This document shows, piece after piece, positions 1 through 8,426 of a DNA stretch of 64,000 nt. The position numbers and the translations under genes were made by a program. How positions within the stretch are numbered: position 1 is the first letter of the stretch; the number at the start of each line of letters is the position of its first letter. The stretch comes from Herbaspirillum sp. ASV7. GTDB lineage: Bacteria; Pseudomonadota; Gammaproteobacteria; Burkholderiales; Burkholderiaceae_D. A model generated the notes under the pieces. That model had not been told where the DNA came from. It saw nothing but the letters and a program-made list of their open reading frames with translations, and did not search any database. The stretch spans positions 123,674 to 187,673 of the forward strand of contig NZ_JAELUH010000003.1 of NCBI RefSeq assembly GCF_016429215.1. Reading direction: 5' to 3'.

Positions 1-201
1 GACACGACCATGCACGGTGGCCGTCCAGAAGCCATCACGACTATCGTCGTAGCGACTCATGAAGGCCGCCAGCTCGGTGGCGGTGCGCGCCTCGAAGTAG
101 ACCCCGAAGCTCCAGTTCTCGGTGTAGTAGGCCGCGTGCAGCTCTGCCACGCGCCCGATGGCGCCCGGCAGGTAGCCGCGCCGGATGTGGATGTCGTCCA
201 T
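1..201 (-). CDS. GNAT family N-acetyltransferase, N-terminal part only (runs off the window)
   Basis: The reverse strand is open from an ATG at 199-201 to base 1 without a stop. It encodes 67 residues beginning MDDIHIRRGYLPGAIGRVAE. The opening (I-RRGY-PGAIGRVAELH--YY), followed by an F-AR-A-ELA-F stretch and a DGFW segment, resembles the start of GNAT acetyltransferases often found fused to or beside MarR proteins. The acetyl-CoA-binding motif would lie beyond the window, so the substrate cannot be inferred. It starts 76 bp after the pmbA stop on the same strand, with a G-rich possible ribosome-binding site just upstream. Family assignment rests on the N-terminus only. Confidence 0.6.
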   Translation of the reverse strand, partial: MDDIHIRRGYLPGAIGRVAELHAAYYTENWSFGVYFEARTATELAAFMSRYDDSRDGFWTATVHGRV

Positions 202-277
202 GGCTTGCCCCCGAACAGGCCGGCGGCATCAGCCAGGCGGCACCACCGGCAACTCGCCGACGGCGCCGGACCATGGC

Positions 278-1642
278 TCAGTCGCCGGCGATGGTCATGC
301 TTTCCAGCAGGATGGAACCGGTCTCCTTGGTGCCGCGGATCAGGGTATCGTTGCCCACGGCGACGATCTGGCGCAGCATGTCCTTCATGTTACCTGCAAT
401 GGTGATCTCTTCCACCGGATACTGGATCACGCCATTCTCTACCCAGTAGCCAGAAGCACCGCGCGAATAGTCGCCGGTGACGTAGTTCACGCCCTGCCCC
501 ATCAGCTCGGTCACCAGCAGGCCGGTACCCATCTTCTTCAACATGCCCTTGAAGGTGTCGGCCTTGGTGGTGAGCTTCGAGCTCAGCGTCAGGTTGTGCG
601 AGCCACCGGAGTTGCCGGTGGTCTGCATGCCCAGCTTGCGCGCCGAATAGGTGGACAGGAAGTAACCCTGCACCACGCCATCCCTGACCACTTCGCGCTG
701 GACGGTGCGCACGCCTTCTTCGTCGAAGGGGGCCGATCCGACCCCGCCGACCACATGCGGATCTTCCACGATCTGGATATGCTCGGGGAAGACCGGCTGG
801 CCCAGCGAATCAAGCAGGAAGGTCGACTTGCGGTACAGCGCGCCACCGGAGACGGCCTGCACGAAGGCCCCCAGCAGGCCCGCCGCCAGCGGTGCCTCGA
901 ACAGCACCGGGCACTTGCGGGTGGTCAGCTTGCGTGCGTTCAGGCGCGCCAGGGCGCGCTCGGCGGCATAGCGGCCGATGGCTTCGGGCTTGGCCAGTTG
1001 CCTGGGGTCGCGCTTGGACGAATACCAGTCGTCGCGCTGCATACCGGCGCCCTTGCCGGCGATGGGCGCCACCGAGATGGTGTGGCGCGAGAACGGATAG
1101 CCGCCCATGAAGCCGCGCGAATTGGCCGAGACGAAATGCGAGTGCTGCACGTAGACGCCGGCCCCTTCGCTGTTGCTGATGCGGGGATCGGTCTCCAGGG
1201 CGGCGCGTTCGCAGCGTTGGGCCAGCACCACAGCTTCCTCGGCGGAAATATTCCAGGGCGAAAACAGTTTCAGGTCGCGCGGCGCCATTTCCAGCATGTC
1301 GGCATCGGGCAGGCCGGCGCAGTCATCGATGGCGGTGAAGCGGGCGATGTTGTAGGCCGCCTCCACCGTTTCCTTCAGGGCCTGTTGCGAGAAATCCGAG
1401 GTGCTGGCATTGCCGCGCCGTACCTGGCGGCCCTCTCCGAGGAATACCGTCACGCCGATGCCCTTGTCCTTGTTCTGCTCGATGGTTTCGATCTGGCCGC
1501 GTCTCACGCCGACGGACAGGCCACTGCCTTCACTGATATCGACGGCCGCATCCGAGGCGCCCTTCTCCTTGGCATAACGCAAGACATCCTGCGCCAACTG
1601 CTTCAACTGGTCCTGACTGTGCGTGAATGGGGTATCGCTCAT
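278..1642 (-). CDS. pmbA: PmbA/TldE, metalloprotease subunit of the TldD-TldE complex
   Basis: The 454-residue product is full length for PmbA (TldE), the partner of TldD in a cytoplasmic zinc protease complex that matures microcin-type peptides and degrades CcdA in E. coli. Family hallmarks are visible: an N-terminal segment with DISEGSGLSVGVRRG near residue 35, and the C-terminal VTELMGQGVNYVTGDYSRGA block with PVEEITIAGNMKDML near 400-430. It has no HExxxH zinc motif, as expected, because that lies in TldD, which is not in this window. The gene is divergent from darP across a 75-bp gap, a common arrangement in Beta- and Gammaproteobacteria. Assignment is confident. Confidence 0.95.
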   Translation of the reverse strand: MSDTPFTHSQDQLKQLAQDVLRYAKEKGASDAAVDISEGSGLSVGVRRGQIETIEQNKDKGIGVTVFLGEGRQVRRGNASTSDFSQQALKETVEAAYNIARFTAIDDCAGLPDADMLEMAPRDLKLFSPWNISAEEAVVLAQRCERAALETDPRISNSEGAGVYVQHSHFVSANSRGFMGGYPFSRHTISVAPIAGKGAGMQRDDWYSSKRDPRQLAKPEAIGRYAAERALARLNARKLTTRKCPVLFEAPLAAGLLGAFVQAVSGGALYRKSTFLLDSLGQPVFPEHIQIVEDPHVVGGVGSAPFDEEGVRTVQREVVRDGVVQGYFLSTYSARKLGMQTTGNSGGSHNLTLSSKLTTKADTFKGMLKKMGTGLLVTELMGQGVNYVTGDYSRGASGYWVENGVIQYPVEEITIAGNMKDMLRQIVAVGNDTLIRGTKETGSILLESMTIAGD

Positions 1643-1717
1643 GAGCCTGTTTTCTCTGAAATGCGGGTAAAACGGTTATCATAGCAGTCGTTAAGCTTTA
1701 TTTCTCGACCTCACGAT

Positions 1718-2323
1718 ATGCCCAATGCCAACCGCGGCGCTGTCGGATTCCAGTCCAGCGAATTCGAACAGGAATACGACCGCCCCTCCAAGTCCCAACT
1801 CAAGCGCGAGATGGAAGCCCTGCAAAAGCTGGGCGAAGCGCTGGTTGCCGAACCCCGCGACCGCGTCAAGCGCGTCCCCATGCCCGAGGACGTGCGCGAG
1901 GCCATCCTCGAATGCCAGCAGATCAAGGATCACGAAGGCCGTCGCCGCCAGATGCAGTATGTGGGCAAAAAGATGCGCTCGCTGGAACCCGATGAAATCG
2001 CCATCATCCAGACCACCATCGATAGCTGGCGCGGTGCCTCCAAGGCCGAAACCGCCGCCATGCACGCGCTGGAGCGCCGCCGCGAGAAGCTGCTGGCCGA
2101 CGACCAGGCATTGACCGAGTTGCTGGATCGCCATCCCGAGGTCGACGTGCAGCACATGCGTACGCTGATCCGCAACGCCCGCAAGGAGCAGGCCGAGAAC
2201 AAGCCGCCCAAGGCCTACCGCGAGATCTTCCAGATCCTCAAGCAGCTGCAGACCCAGGCCGCACTGGCCAAGGGTGAGGCAGCCGAGGATGACGGCCAGG
2301 AGCAAGAGGACGATGAGCGCTAA
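1718..2323 (+). CDS. darP: DarP (YjgA) 50S ribosomal subunit assembly factor
   Basis: The 201-residue product is a typical DUF615/YjgA protein, now called DarP, which binds late-stage 50S particles and promotes 23S rRNA peptidyl-transferase-centre maturation. It is highly charged and largely helical, with the family's conserved opening ([17 protein letters not shown]), a central [23 protein letters not shown] segment and an acidic Glu/Asp tail. The divergent pmbA neighbour is the usual partner. The 3' end overlaps the start of mog by 11 bp, so the two are probably co-transcribed and translationally coupled. Confidence 0.93.
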   Translation: MPNANRGAVGFQSSEFEQEYDRPSKSQLKREMEALQKLGEALVAEPRDRVKRVPMPEDVREAILECQQIKDHEGRRRQMQYVGKKMRSLEPDEIAIIQTTIDSWRGASKAETAAMHALERRREKLLADDQALTELLDRHPEVDVQHMRTLIRNARKEQAENKPPKAYREIFQILKQLQTQAALAKGEAAEDDGQEQEDDER

Positions 2324-2924
2324 GCGCGAGCATCTGCGGGTGGGACTGGTCTCGATCTCGGACCGCGCCTCCGGCGGGGTCTACCAGGACCAGGGCATCC
2401 CGGCCCTGCAGGAATGGCTGGCCGCGGCCCTGGCCACGCCCTTCCAGGTGGAGACCCGCCTGATCCCCGACGAACGCAGCCAGATCGAGCAGACCCTCAT
2501 CGAACTGGTCGATGTGACCGGATGCGACCTGGTGCTGACCACCGGCGGCACCGGCCCCTCGCGTCGCGATGTCACGCCCGAGGCCACGCTGGCCATCGGC
2601 ACCAAGGAAATGCCGGGCTTTGGCGAACAGATGCGCCAGATCAGCCTGCAGTTCGTGCCTACCGCGATCCTGTCACGCCAGGTGGCGGTGATCCGCGAAA
2701 GCACCGATCACGCTGCGCTGGTGCTGAACCTGCCGGGCCAGCCCAAGTCCATCCGCGAGACGCTCGAAGGCCTCAAGGACGAGGACGGCCGGGTCAAGGT
2801 GCCGGGCATCTTCGCCGCCATTCCCTATTGCATCGACCTCATCGGCGGCCCCTACATCGAGACCGTCGAAGCCGTGTGCAAGGCCTTCCGCCCCAAATCG
2901 GCCATCCGTCCGGCGGCCCGGTAG
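2313..2924 (+). CDS. mog: Molybdopterin adenylyltransferase MogA
   Basis: MogA adenylylates molybdopterin (MPT + ATP to MPT-AMP), the step before molybdate insertion in molybdenum cofactor synthesis. The 203-residue product carries the MoCF-binding-domain signature [16 protein letters not shown] near residues 75-90, and the conserved start [20 protein letters not shown] chose the ATG at 2313 ([10 protein letters not shown]) over an in-frame ATG at 2274 because it is preceded by AGAGGA at proper spacing and matches the family's N-terminus. It overlaps the darP stop, suggesting coupling. No other Moco gene is visible nearby. Confidence 0.93.
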   Translation: MSAKREHLRVGLVSISDRASGGVYQDQGIPALQEWLAAALATPFQVETRLIPDERSQIEQTLIELVDVTGCDLVLTTGGTGPSRRDVTPEATLAIGTKEMPGFGEQMRQISLQFVPTAILSRQVAVIRESTDHAALVLNLPGQPKSIRETLEGLKDEDGRVKVPGIFAAIPYCIDLIGGPYIETVEAVCKAFRPKSAIRPAAR

Positions 2925-2945
2925 ATCCGGGCAGCCTGCCGCGCG

Positions 2946-3614
2946 CTAGTTCGGGCATTTCCCTTCATCGGCGCCACCGCACAGGGTGGCCGCATTCATC
3001 AGGTCCAGGAACTGCTGCAGCCGCGCCGGCGTGATGCGATAGGCATACTGGTTGAGCTCGTTGGCAGTCGACGGCCGCCAGCTGAACTGCACCACGAACA
3101 GGTATTGCTTGCCCTGGAAAACCCCCAGCACGGTACCTTCGCCATAGGGAGCCGACGGCCCGACCCGGTCACAGAAGCCGCCACTGACGGCCGTGGGCAT
3201 GTTGTTGGTCATGCTGATCTTCTGGCCCATGGCCGTGAAGCGTCCCGGACAATTGCGCTGCGCCCCCTGCAGTACCTCGCTCAAGGCCACCTGGGCCACG
3301 GTCAGGTTACGGGCCTGGATGTTGTTGACCAGGCTGGCAGCGGGAAAGGCGCGCCGCTGCACGCCCATATAACCCTCGCGCCAGGAATCGTGGGCCTCGT
3401 TGGCCGGCAGGAAATCGACCACATATTCCCCGGCCGGATCGCCATTCATGAAGGCCAGCCGCCAACCGGGCGGGGGCGTGATCATCAGGTTCTCGCCGGC
3501 AGGCTGGAACAGCCGGCCGGTGGCCTCGGCGCCAGCCGGACCCGACGCCGCCAGCGTCGCGGCCAGCAGCAGGGAAGCAGCGCCGACGGCGCGCATGAAT
3601 CGGGTTGAAAACAT
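2946..3614 (-). CDS. Secreted protein of unknown function
   Basis: A 222-residue protein with a clear Sec signal peptide (MFSTRFMRAVGAASLLLAAT, Ala-rich, probable cleavage after about residue 29). The mature part shows no motif I recognise. It has few cysteines (NCPG near 120, GFCDR near 150, LCGG and KCPN at the C-terminus), compatible with periplasmic disulfides, and several aromatic-rich segments (FVVQFSWRPS). It converges on mog with a 21-bp gap and is divergent from the carboxylesterase gene. I infer an exported protein only. Confidence 0.75.
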   Translation of the reverse strand: MFSTRFMRAVGAASLLLAATLAASGPAGAEATGRLFQPAGENLMITPPPGWRLAFMNGDPAGEYVVDFLPANEAHDSWREGYMGVQRRAFPAASLVNNIQARNLTVAQVALSEVLQGAQRNCPGRFTAMGQKISMTNNMPTAVSGGFCDRVGPSAPYGEGTVLGVFQGKQYLFVVQFSWRPSTANELNQYAYRITPARLQQFLDLMNAATLCGGADEGKCPN

Positions 3615-3812
3615 TGTGCGTATCCCTTCTCGACGTCACAGCTTTTCTGCGGCGTTCATCGTATGATTACTGCCCTATGCATTTGAACGCATTGCGGGCG
3701 AACGCGTATTGTGCGCCGCCAAGGTCTTGGACACAAATCGCGTTCGCTCAAGGCAGCGATGCCCGACACCACCCTCCCCTTCATTACCCCGACTTACAGG
3801 ATCAGCAAGCAC

Positions 3813-4481
3813 ATGGCCGCCCAACTGGAAACGATACAGATCGATACCGCCCCCAACCCCACCGCCGCCGTCATCTGGATGCACGGCCTGGGTGCCGATG
3901 GCTCGGATTTCGTGCCCATCGTGCGCGAACTGGATCTGTCGGGCTGTCCGCCCATCCGCTTCATCTTCCCCACCGCACCGACCATGCCGGTGACCATCAA
4001 CGGCGGCTATGTGATGCGTGCCTGGTACGACATCTTCGCCCCCGATCTGGTGCGTCGCGAGGACGAACCCGGCCTGCGCGCCTCGCAGGCGTCCATCGAA
4101 GCGCTGATCGCCCATGAGAAAGCGCGCGGCATCCCCGCCAGCCGCATCGTGCTGGCCGGCTTCTCGCAGGGCTGCGCGATGACCCTGCAGACCGGTCTGC
4201 GCCACCCCGAGCGCCTGGCCGGCCTGATGTGCCTGTCCGGCTACCTGCCGCTGGCCAGCACCATCGAGGCCGAGCGCCACAGCGCCAACCAGGACACCCC
4301 CATCTTCATGGCCCATGGCACGCTGGATCCGGTGGTGGTGCTGGAGCGCGCCGTCAAGTCGCGTGACCTGCTCAAGCAACTGGGCTACCAGATCCAGTGG
4401 CATGACTACCCGATGCAGCACTCGGTCTGCGGTGAGGAAGTGGCCGATATCGGCGCTTGGCTCACACGCGTATTGGCGTAA
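3813..4481 (+). CDS. Alpha/beta-hydrolase carboxylesterase (phospholipase/carboxylesterase family)
   Basis: A 222-residue cytoplasmic esterase of the Pseudomonas carboxylesterase II / acyl-protein-thioesterase-like family. The order IWMHGLGADG (oxyanion region, 21-30), GFSQG with nucleophile Ser118, Asp172 in GTLDPV and His203 in QHSVCGEE gives a complete catalytic triad. The start at 3813 (MAAQLETIQ) yields the usual family length. An alternative ATG at 3759 would add 18 residues with no homology to the fold. The natural substrate cannot be told. It is divergent from the secreted hypothetical gene and followed by a palindromic repeat and a strong hairpin. Confidence 0.88.
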   Translation: MAAQLETIQIDTAPNPTAAVIWMHGLGADGSDFVPIVRELDLSGCPPIRFIFPTAPTMPVTINGGYVMRAWYDIFAPDLVRREDEPGLRASQASIEALIAHEKARGIPASRIVLAGFSQGCAMTLQTGLRHPERLAGLMCLSGYLPLASTIEAERHSANQDTPIFMAHGTLDPVVVLERAVKSRDLLKQLGYQIQWHDYPMQHSVCGEEVADIGAWLTRVLA

Positions 4482-4532
4482 AAGCTTGGCCGACGCCAGC
4501 GCAAATGCGGCAAATTGTTTGCGCCCCGTCGC

Positions 4533-4627
4533 CCGTTCGTCCTGAGTAGGCCCGCCAGGGCCGTATCGAAGGCGCTGGGGCCAACGCGCCTTCGATACGC
4601 GGCGATGCCGCTACTCAGGACGAACGG
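4533..4627. repeat. Dispersed nested palindromic repeat (REP-like), copy 1
   Basis: Nested inverted repeats: the outer arms CCGTTCGTCCTGAGTAG and CTACTCAGGACGAACGG bracket inner arms CGTATCGAAGGCGC and GCGCCTTCGATACG. The same arm words occur in copy 2 at 28176-28306, with TCGGACTGAG replacing TCGTCCTGAG. Both lie in 3'-flanking intergenic DNA. This is a dispersed palindromic element, probably of REP/MITE type, and could fold into a long RNA hairpin. Confidence 0.75.
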
Positions 4628-4695
4628 TAGCAGGTCAACACGGCGCTGCATTTCACTGTCTTTATTGCCCGCTTTATTGTTCGCGCCAATACGAC

Positions 4696-4742
4696 AAGGC
4701 ACAAGGGCCTGGACGAATCGATCGTCCAGGGCCTTGTGCCTT
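4696..4742. terminator. Long hairpin between convergent genes
   Basis: Two 21-nt arms starting AAGGCACAAGG and ending CCTTGTGCCTT around a 5-nt loop, with a single mispair. It sits just before the 3' end of the minus-strand hydrolase and after the carboxylesterase, so it could end transcription from both sides. There is no U-tract on either side, so intrinsic termination is inferred, not certain. Confidence 0.55.
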
Positions 4743-4753
4743 GGGTGAATCGC

Positions 4754-5773
4754 TTACTTCAGGCGGAACTTCAGCTCTTCACCGGCCTGACGCATCGCCG
4801 TCTGCACCGCCGGCACCTTGGCCAGCACATTCAGCAGGCCGAAGTCGTGGATCATGCCGTTGTAGCGCACGCTGGTCACGGCCACGCCGGCAGCTTGCAG
4901 CTTGCGGCCGTATTCCTCGCCTTCGTCACGCAGCACGTCCTTCTCGGCGGTCTGGATCAGGGTCGGCGGCAGGCCGGCCAGTTGGGCTGTAGTGGCGTTC
5001 AAGGGCGAAGCGGTGATTTCCTTGCGCTTGGCCGCATCGGTGGTGTAGCTGTCCCAGAACCACTTCATCATGTTGGTGGTCAGGAAGTAGCCGTTGGCGA
5101 ACTGCTTGTAGGAACCGGTCTCGAAGTTGGCATCAGTCACCGGCCACAGCAGCACTTCCGAGCGCAGCGCGGGGCCACCCTTGTCCTTGGCCATCAGGGC
5201 TACCACGGCGGCCATGTTGCCACCCACGCTGTTGCCGGCCACGGCCAGGCGCTTGCCATCGACATTGATTTCCTTGCCATGCTCGGCCACCCACTTGGTG
5301 GCAGCATAGGCCTGGTTGATCGCCACGCCATAACCGGCTTCAGGCGACGGTGTGTAGTTCACGAACACGGCCACCGCACCCGAATTGGCCACCAGGTCGC
5401 GCACCAGGCGCTCGTGGGTGGGGAAGTCGCCCAGCACCCAGCCGCCGCCGTGGAAGAACATGAAGGCCGGCAGGGTCTTCTTCACGCCAGCCGGGCGCAC
5501 GATGGTCAGCTTGATCTGCTGGCCGTCGGCGGTGATGATTTTTTCCGAAACATCGGCACGGGGCAGCTCCAGCTTCACGCCAGCCTGCGCACCCACCAGC
5601 ACGGCACGTGCATCCTGGGGCGAGAGTTGCTCCAGGGGCTTGCCACCGCCGGCTTCCAGGGCCTGCAGGAAAGCCTGGGTGGTCGGTTCCACACCGGCAT
5701 CACCGGCGGCATAGGCGTTACCGAATACCAAACCGATGGCGGCGACGGCGGCGAGTTGCTTGAACGATTTCAT
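4754..5773 (-). CDS. Exported HSL-type alpha/beta hydrolase (esterase/lipase)
   Basis: A 339-residue protein with a cleavable signal peptide (MKSFKQLAAVAAIGLVFGNA, probable cut after AYA at 22). It carries the hormone-sensitive-lipase family signatures: HGGG oxyanion motif at 108-111, nucleophile Ser182 in GNSVGG, acidic residue Asp279 (or 283) in AEKDVLRDE and His309 in MIHDF. The family hydrolyses short-acyl esters; here it would act in the periplasm or outside the cell. The gene lies 286 bp downstream of an OhrR-like regulator on the same strand. Its upstream region carries three copies of the palindrome also found in front of that regulator, so it is the likely regulated target. Confidence 0.88.
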   Translation of the reverse strand: MKSFKQLAAVAAIGLVFGNAYAAGDAGVEPTTQAFLQALEAGGGKPLEQLSPQDARAVLVGAQAGVKLELPRADVSEKIITADGQQIKLTIVRPAGVKKTLPAFMFFHGGGWVLGDFPTHERLVRDLVANSGAVAVFVNYTPSPEAGYGVAINQAYAATKWVAEHGKEINVDGKRLAVAGNSVGGNMAAVVALMAKDKGGPALRSEVLLWPVTDANFETGSYKQFANGYFLTTNMMKWFWDSYTTDAAKRKEITASPLNATTAQLAGLPPTLIQTAEKDVLRDEGEEYGRKLQAAGVAVTSVRYNGMIHDFGLLNVLAKVPAVQTAMRQAGEELKFRLK

Positions 5774-5825
5774 GATCTTCTTCCTTTATCAAAATGGTGG
5801 ATGAACCTGGGTACTGCAACGGGGG

Positions 5826-6008
5826 ACTACTTAACAAACATCAACAACTAAAATCCTATTAAATAGCAAACTACTTATATGACGCTATTGGCTCTCCGTA
5901 TAACTCCGCCGCAAACCCCGGCGGGATGCGACAAACCGAAGTACCCGATAATTAAATAGCGCACTACTTAATTTAAAACAAATAGACTATTAAATAGCGC
6001 ACTATATA
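5826..6008. promoter_or_regulatory. Three operator copies upstream of the exported hydrolase
   Basis: In this AT-rich stretch the palindrome ATTAAATAGC-nn-CTACTTAAT recurs at 5858-5877, 5951-5973 and 5989-6008, with extra half-sites near 5826 and 5981. The same motif lies in front of the OhrR-like gene at 6546-6567. The spacing and symmetry fit binding of MarR/OhrR dimers. The rest of the 286-bp gap holds no open frame. Confidence 0.75.
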
Positions 6009-6059
6009 TATGACCAAAAAAACGGACGCGGATCAGGCCCCGCGTCCCTTCCACCGCAC

Positions 6060-6521
6060 TCACTCGCCCGTATTCTTGTGCAGGCGGGCGCGCAGTGCCA
6101 TCAGTTCTTCCTTCATCGCGGTCAACTCGGCCGCGCTCGATTCGGTAGCCTTGAGCACCTCGCGCGGCAACTCCACCGCCTGTTCACGCAGGGCACTGCC
6201 CTGTGCGGTCAGCGAGATCACCACCTGGCGCTCGTCGCTGGCGGCGCGCTCCCGCGTCACCAGGCCCTGCGCTTCCATGCGCTTGAGCAGCGGCGTCAGG
6301 GTGGCCGAATCCAGTACCAGGCGCTCGCCGATATCGGAGACCGTCAACTGATCCTGCTCCCACAACACCATCAGCACCAGGTACTGCGAATAGGTGATGC
6401 CCATGTTGCGCAGGAGCTTGCGATAGAGCTTGCTCATCGACAGCGACGTCGAATACAGCGCAAAGCACAACTGGGCATCCAGTAGCGGGGCCGCCTTGCG
6501 CTTGTCTGTTTTCGAAGTCAT
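6060..6521 (-). CDS. OhrR-like MarR-family peroxide-sensing repressor
   Basis: A 153-residue winged-helix MarR protein. The N-terminal [21 protein letters not shown] segment matches OhrR repressors, with Cys19 at the position of their peroxide-sensing cysteine. The recognition region [20 protein letters not shown] and the wing [11 protein letters not shown] are intact. I chose the ATG at 6521 over a TTG at 6557 because the TTG lies inside an operator palindrome and 153 residues is the family length. No ohr peroxidase gene is adjacent. The associated gene is an exported esterase, so by inference organic hydroperoxide or a related electrophile induces the esterase. Confidence 0.85.
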   Translation of the reverse strand: MTSKTDKRKAAPLLDAQLCFALYSTSLSMSKLYRKLLRNMGITYSQYLVLMVLWEQDQLTVSDIGERLVLDSATLTPLLKRMEAQGLVTRERAASDERQVVISLTAQGSALREQAVELPREVLKATESSAAELTAMKEELMALRARLHKNTGE

Positions 6522-6545
6522 GCGTCGCAGTTTAGCGAGGCCAAA

Positions 6546-6567
6546 ATTAAATAGCAAGCTATTTAAT
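6546..6567. promoter_or_regulatory. Operator palindrome in front of the OhrR-like gene
   Basis: ATTAAATAGCaaGCTATTTAAT is an almost perfect palindrome located 25 bp upstream of the repressor ATG. It matches the three copies before the hydrolase, which suggests autoregulation. Confidence 0.75.
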
Positions 6568-6765
6568 TAAAAATATTGGTTTGTGGCGCGCCCGCATCTC
6601 CCGGCCTCGCTGCGACCACTTCGCACCATCGCGATGCCGATGCACCATCCCAGCCACGGCGAGGGCACGCCCGATGTGCATCCGGCGCCCGTGCTGCGGC
6701 GCTTTCCCGACATCTGGGAGCGGCGTTCCCAGCAGCCGGCGTGGCACGTTTCGTGCATGTCTTCT

Positions 6766-6781
6766 TTGATGTATACATTGA
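6766..6781. promoter_or_regulatory. Candidate GntR operator upstream of the Dpp-type operon
   Basis: TTGATGTATACATTGA contains the perfect palindrome ATGTATACAT. It lies 119 bp before the binding-protein start in the 378-bp gap (6522-6899) that separates the divergent ohrR-like gene and the transporter operon. GntR/FadR-type regulators bind short palindromes of this kind, and one is encoded at the end of the operon. The rest of the gap shows no convincing gene. Confidence 0.5.
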
Positions 6782-6899
6782 CGTATCCGATCTTGCCCTC
6801 ACCAAAAAGCTGGCTTATCCTGCCCCGGTGCCGATAAGTCCAGCGCGGCAAGAAGCTGGTTGCGATCTGTCCTTCCTGTATCCCCGAAAGGAAAACCGA

Positions 6900-8408
6900 A
6901 TGAGCAAGCGCCTCCCCTCCGAGCTGTTGTCCGTCCTGTCCTTCACGGCCCTGTCTGCCCTGGCCACCTGTAGCCTCCCGGCCATGGCCGCCACGCTCAA
7001 CATCTCGCTGGATGCCGATCCCGGCAAGCTGGACCCGACCCAGTCCTCCATGCTCAACGAACGCATCGTCTACCAGAGCATCTTCGACAAGCTGGTGGAC
7101 CTGGATGGCGAGGGCAAGATCATCCCCATGCTGGCCGAGCGCTGGAGCATCTCGGACGACCAGAAGACCTACACCCTCTTTTTGCGCAAGGGCATCAAGT
7201 TCCAGGACGGCACGCCCTTCGATGCCAAGGCAGTCGAATTCAACCTGCTGCGCGGCCAGGAAAAGACCTCGCTGCGCCGTAACGAACTCAAGTACATCAG
7301 CAAGATCACGGTGGTCGACGAGTACACCGTCAAGCTGGACCTGTCCACGCCCTTCGCGCCCTTCATGTCCATCCTCACCGACCGCGCCGGCATGATGTCC
7401 TCGCCGGCGGCCGTGAAGAAGTATGGCGAGGACTACGTCAACCATCCGGTCGGCACCGGCCCCTTCCTCTACAAGGGTCGTCTCAAGGGCGCCACCATCA
7501 CGCTGGAAAAGAACCCCAACTACTGGCGCGCCGGCCTGCCCAAGGTCGACGAAGTGGTCTACAAGATCATGCCGGACGTCAATGTGGCCTTCAACAACCT
7601 GCGCAGCGGCCAGGTCGATATCACCAATCGCTTCCCCTACAAGGAAATCACCCACATCGCCGCCAACGCCAACTACACGGTGCTCAACAAGCCCTCGCTG
7701 GGTTTCCGTGGCTTCTACATGAACACCGGCAAGCCGCCCTTCGACAAGAAGGAAGTGCGCGAGGCCGTGGACATCCTGATCGACCGCAATGCCATTGCCA
7801 AGGTGGTCTACAACAATGCGGTCGCGCCGGGTCACTCGGCCTTCTCCAAGGCGCAGTTCGCCAATGGCCCCAGCGACGTGCCGCCCAAGGTCGACCTGGC
7901 GCGCGCCAAGGAACTGCTGAAGGCAGCCGGCAAGGAAGGCGGCTTCAGCTTCAAGCTGACCCTGCCGACCACGCCTGATGAGCTGCAGGTAGGCCAGATG
8001 ATCCAGGGCATGCTGCGCCCGGCCGGCATCACCGTGACGCTGGAGAAGACCGAGCTGGCGACCCAGATCGAGGCCGGCAAGACCGGTAATTTCGAAGGCC
8101 TCTTCGTGGGCTGGAGCGGTCGTCCCGACCCGGACCAGAACATCTATGATTTCGTCACCACCAACGGCTCGCTGAACTACTCACACTTCGGCGCCAAGGA
8201 AGTGGACGACCTGCTGCAGCAAGCCCGGGTGGAAGGCGACCAGGCCAAGCGCAAGGGACTCTATGACCAGGTCATGGCGATCCTGGTCAAGGAAGTGCCC
8301 TACATCTACACCGTGCATGACAACGTGCTCTTCGGCATCGCCAAGTCGGTCAAGGGCTTCGAATACGTGCCCGATGGCGTGATCCGCACGGCCACCGTGT
8401 CCAAGTAA
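6900..8408 (+). CDS. Peptide ABC transporter substrate-binding protein (SBP_bac_5)
   Basis: A 502-residue periplasmic binding protein of the dipeptide/oligopeptide/nickel family, with a signal peptide ending in LPAMA near residue 31. Family blocks are clear: KLDPTQSSMLNERIVYQSIF, a LAERWSISDDQKTYTLFLRKG region, and [16 protein letters not shown] and LEKNPNYWRAGLPKVDEV segments. The ATG at 6900 follows AAAGGA; the reading frame stays open for 324 bases upstream, but without signal-peptide character. It heads an operon with two permeases, two ATPases, a gamma-glutamyltransferase and a GntR regulator, so gamma-glutamyl peptides or glutathione-like ligands are plausible. The ligand is inference. 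Confidence 0.9.
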   Translation: MSKRLPSELLSVLSFTALSALATCSLPAMAATLNISLDADPGKLDPTQSSMLNERIVYQSIFDKLVDLDGEGKIIPMLAERWSISDDQKTYTLFLRKGIKFQDGTPFDAKAVEFNLLRGQEKTSLRRNELKYISKITVVDEYTVKLDLSTPFAPFMSILTDRAGMMSSPAAVKKYGEDYVNHPVGTGPFLYKGRLKGATITLEKNPNYWRAGLPKVDEVVYKIMPDVNVAFNNLRSGQVDITNRFPYKEITHIAANANYTVLNKPSLGFRGFYMNTGKPPFDKKEVREAVDILIDRNAIAKVVYNNAVAPGHSAFSKAQFANGPSDVPPKVDLARAKELLKAAGKEGGFSFKLTLPTTPDELQVGQMIQGMLRPAGITVTLEKTELATQIEAGKTGNFEGLFVGWSGRPDPDQNIYDFVTTNGSLNYSHFGAKEVDDLLQQARVEGDQAKRKGLYDQVMAILVKEVPYIYTVHDNVLFGIAKSVKGFEYVPDGVIRTATVSK

Positions 8409-8426
8409 GCCGGCCCAGGCCCCGCC

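Noticed and set aside
185..1684. Long plus-strand open frame of about 500 codons opposite pmbA
   Set aside because: It is a high-GC antisense shadow; the minus frame encodes a full-length, motif-complete PmbA.
4499..4700. Small open frames across the REP-like element after the carboxylesterase
   Set aside because: They are generated by the palindrome and lack ribosome-binding sites or similarity to known proteins.
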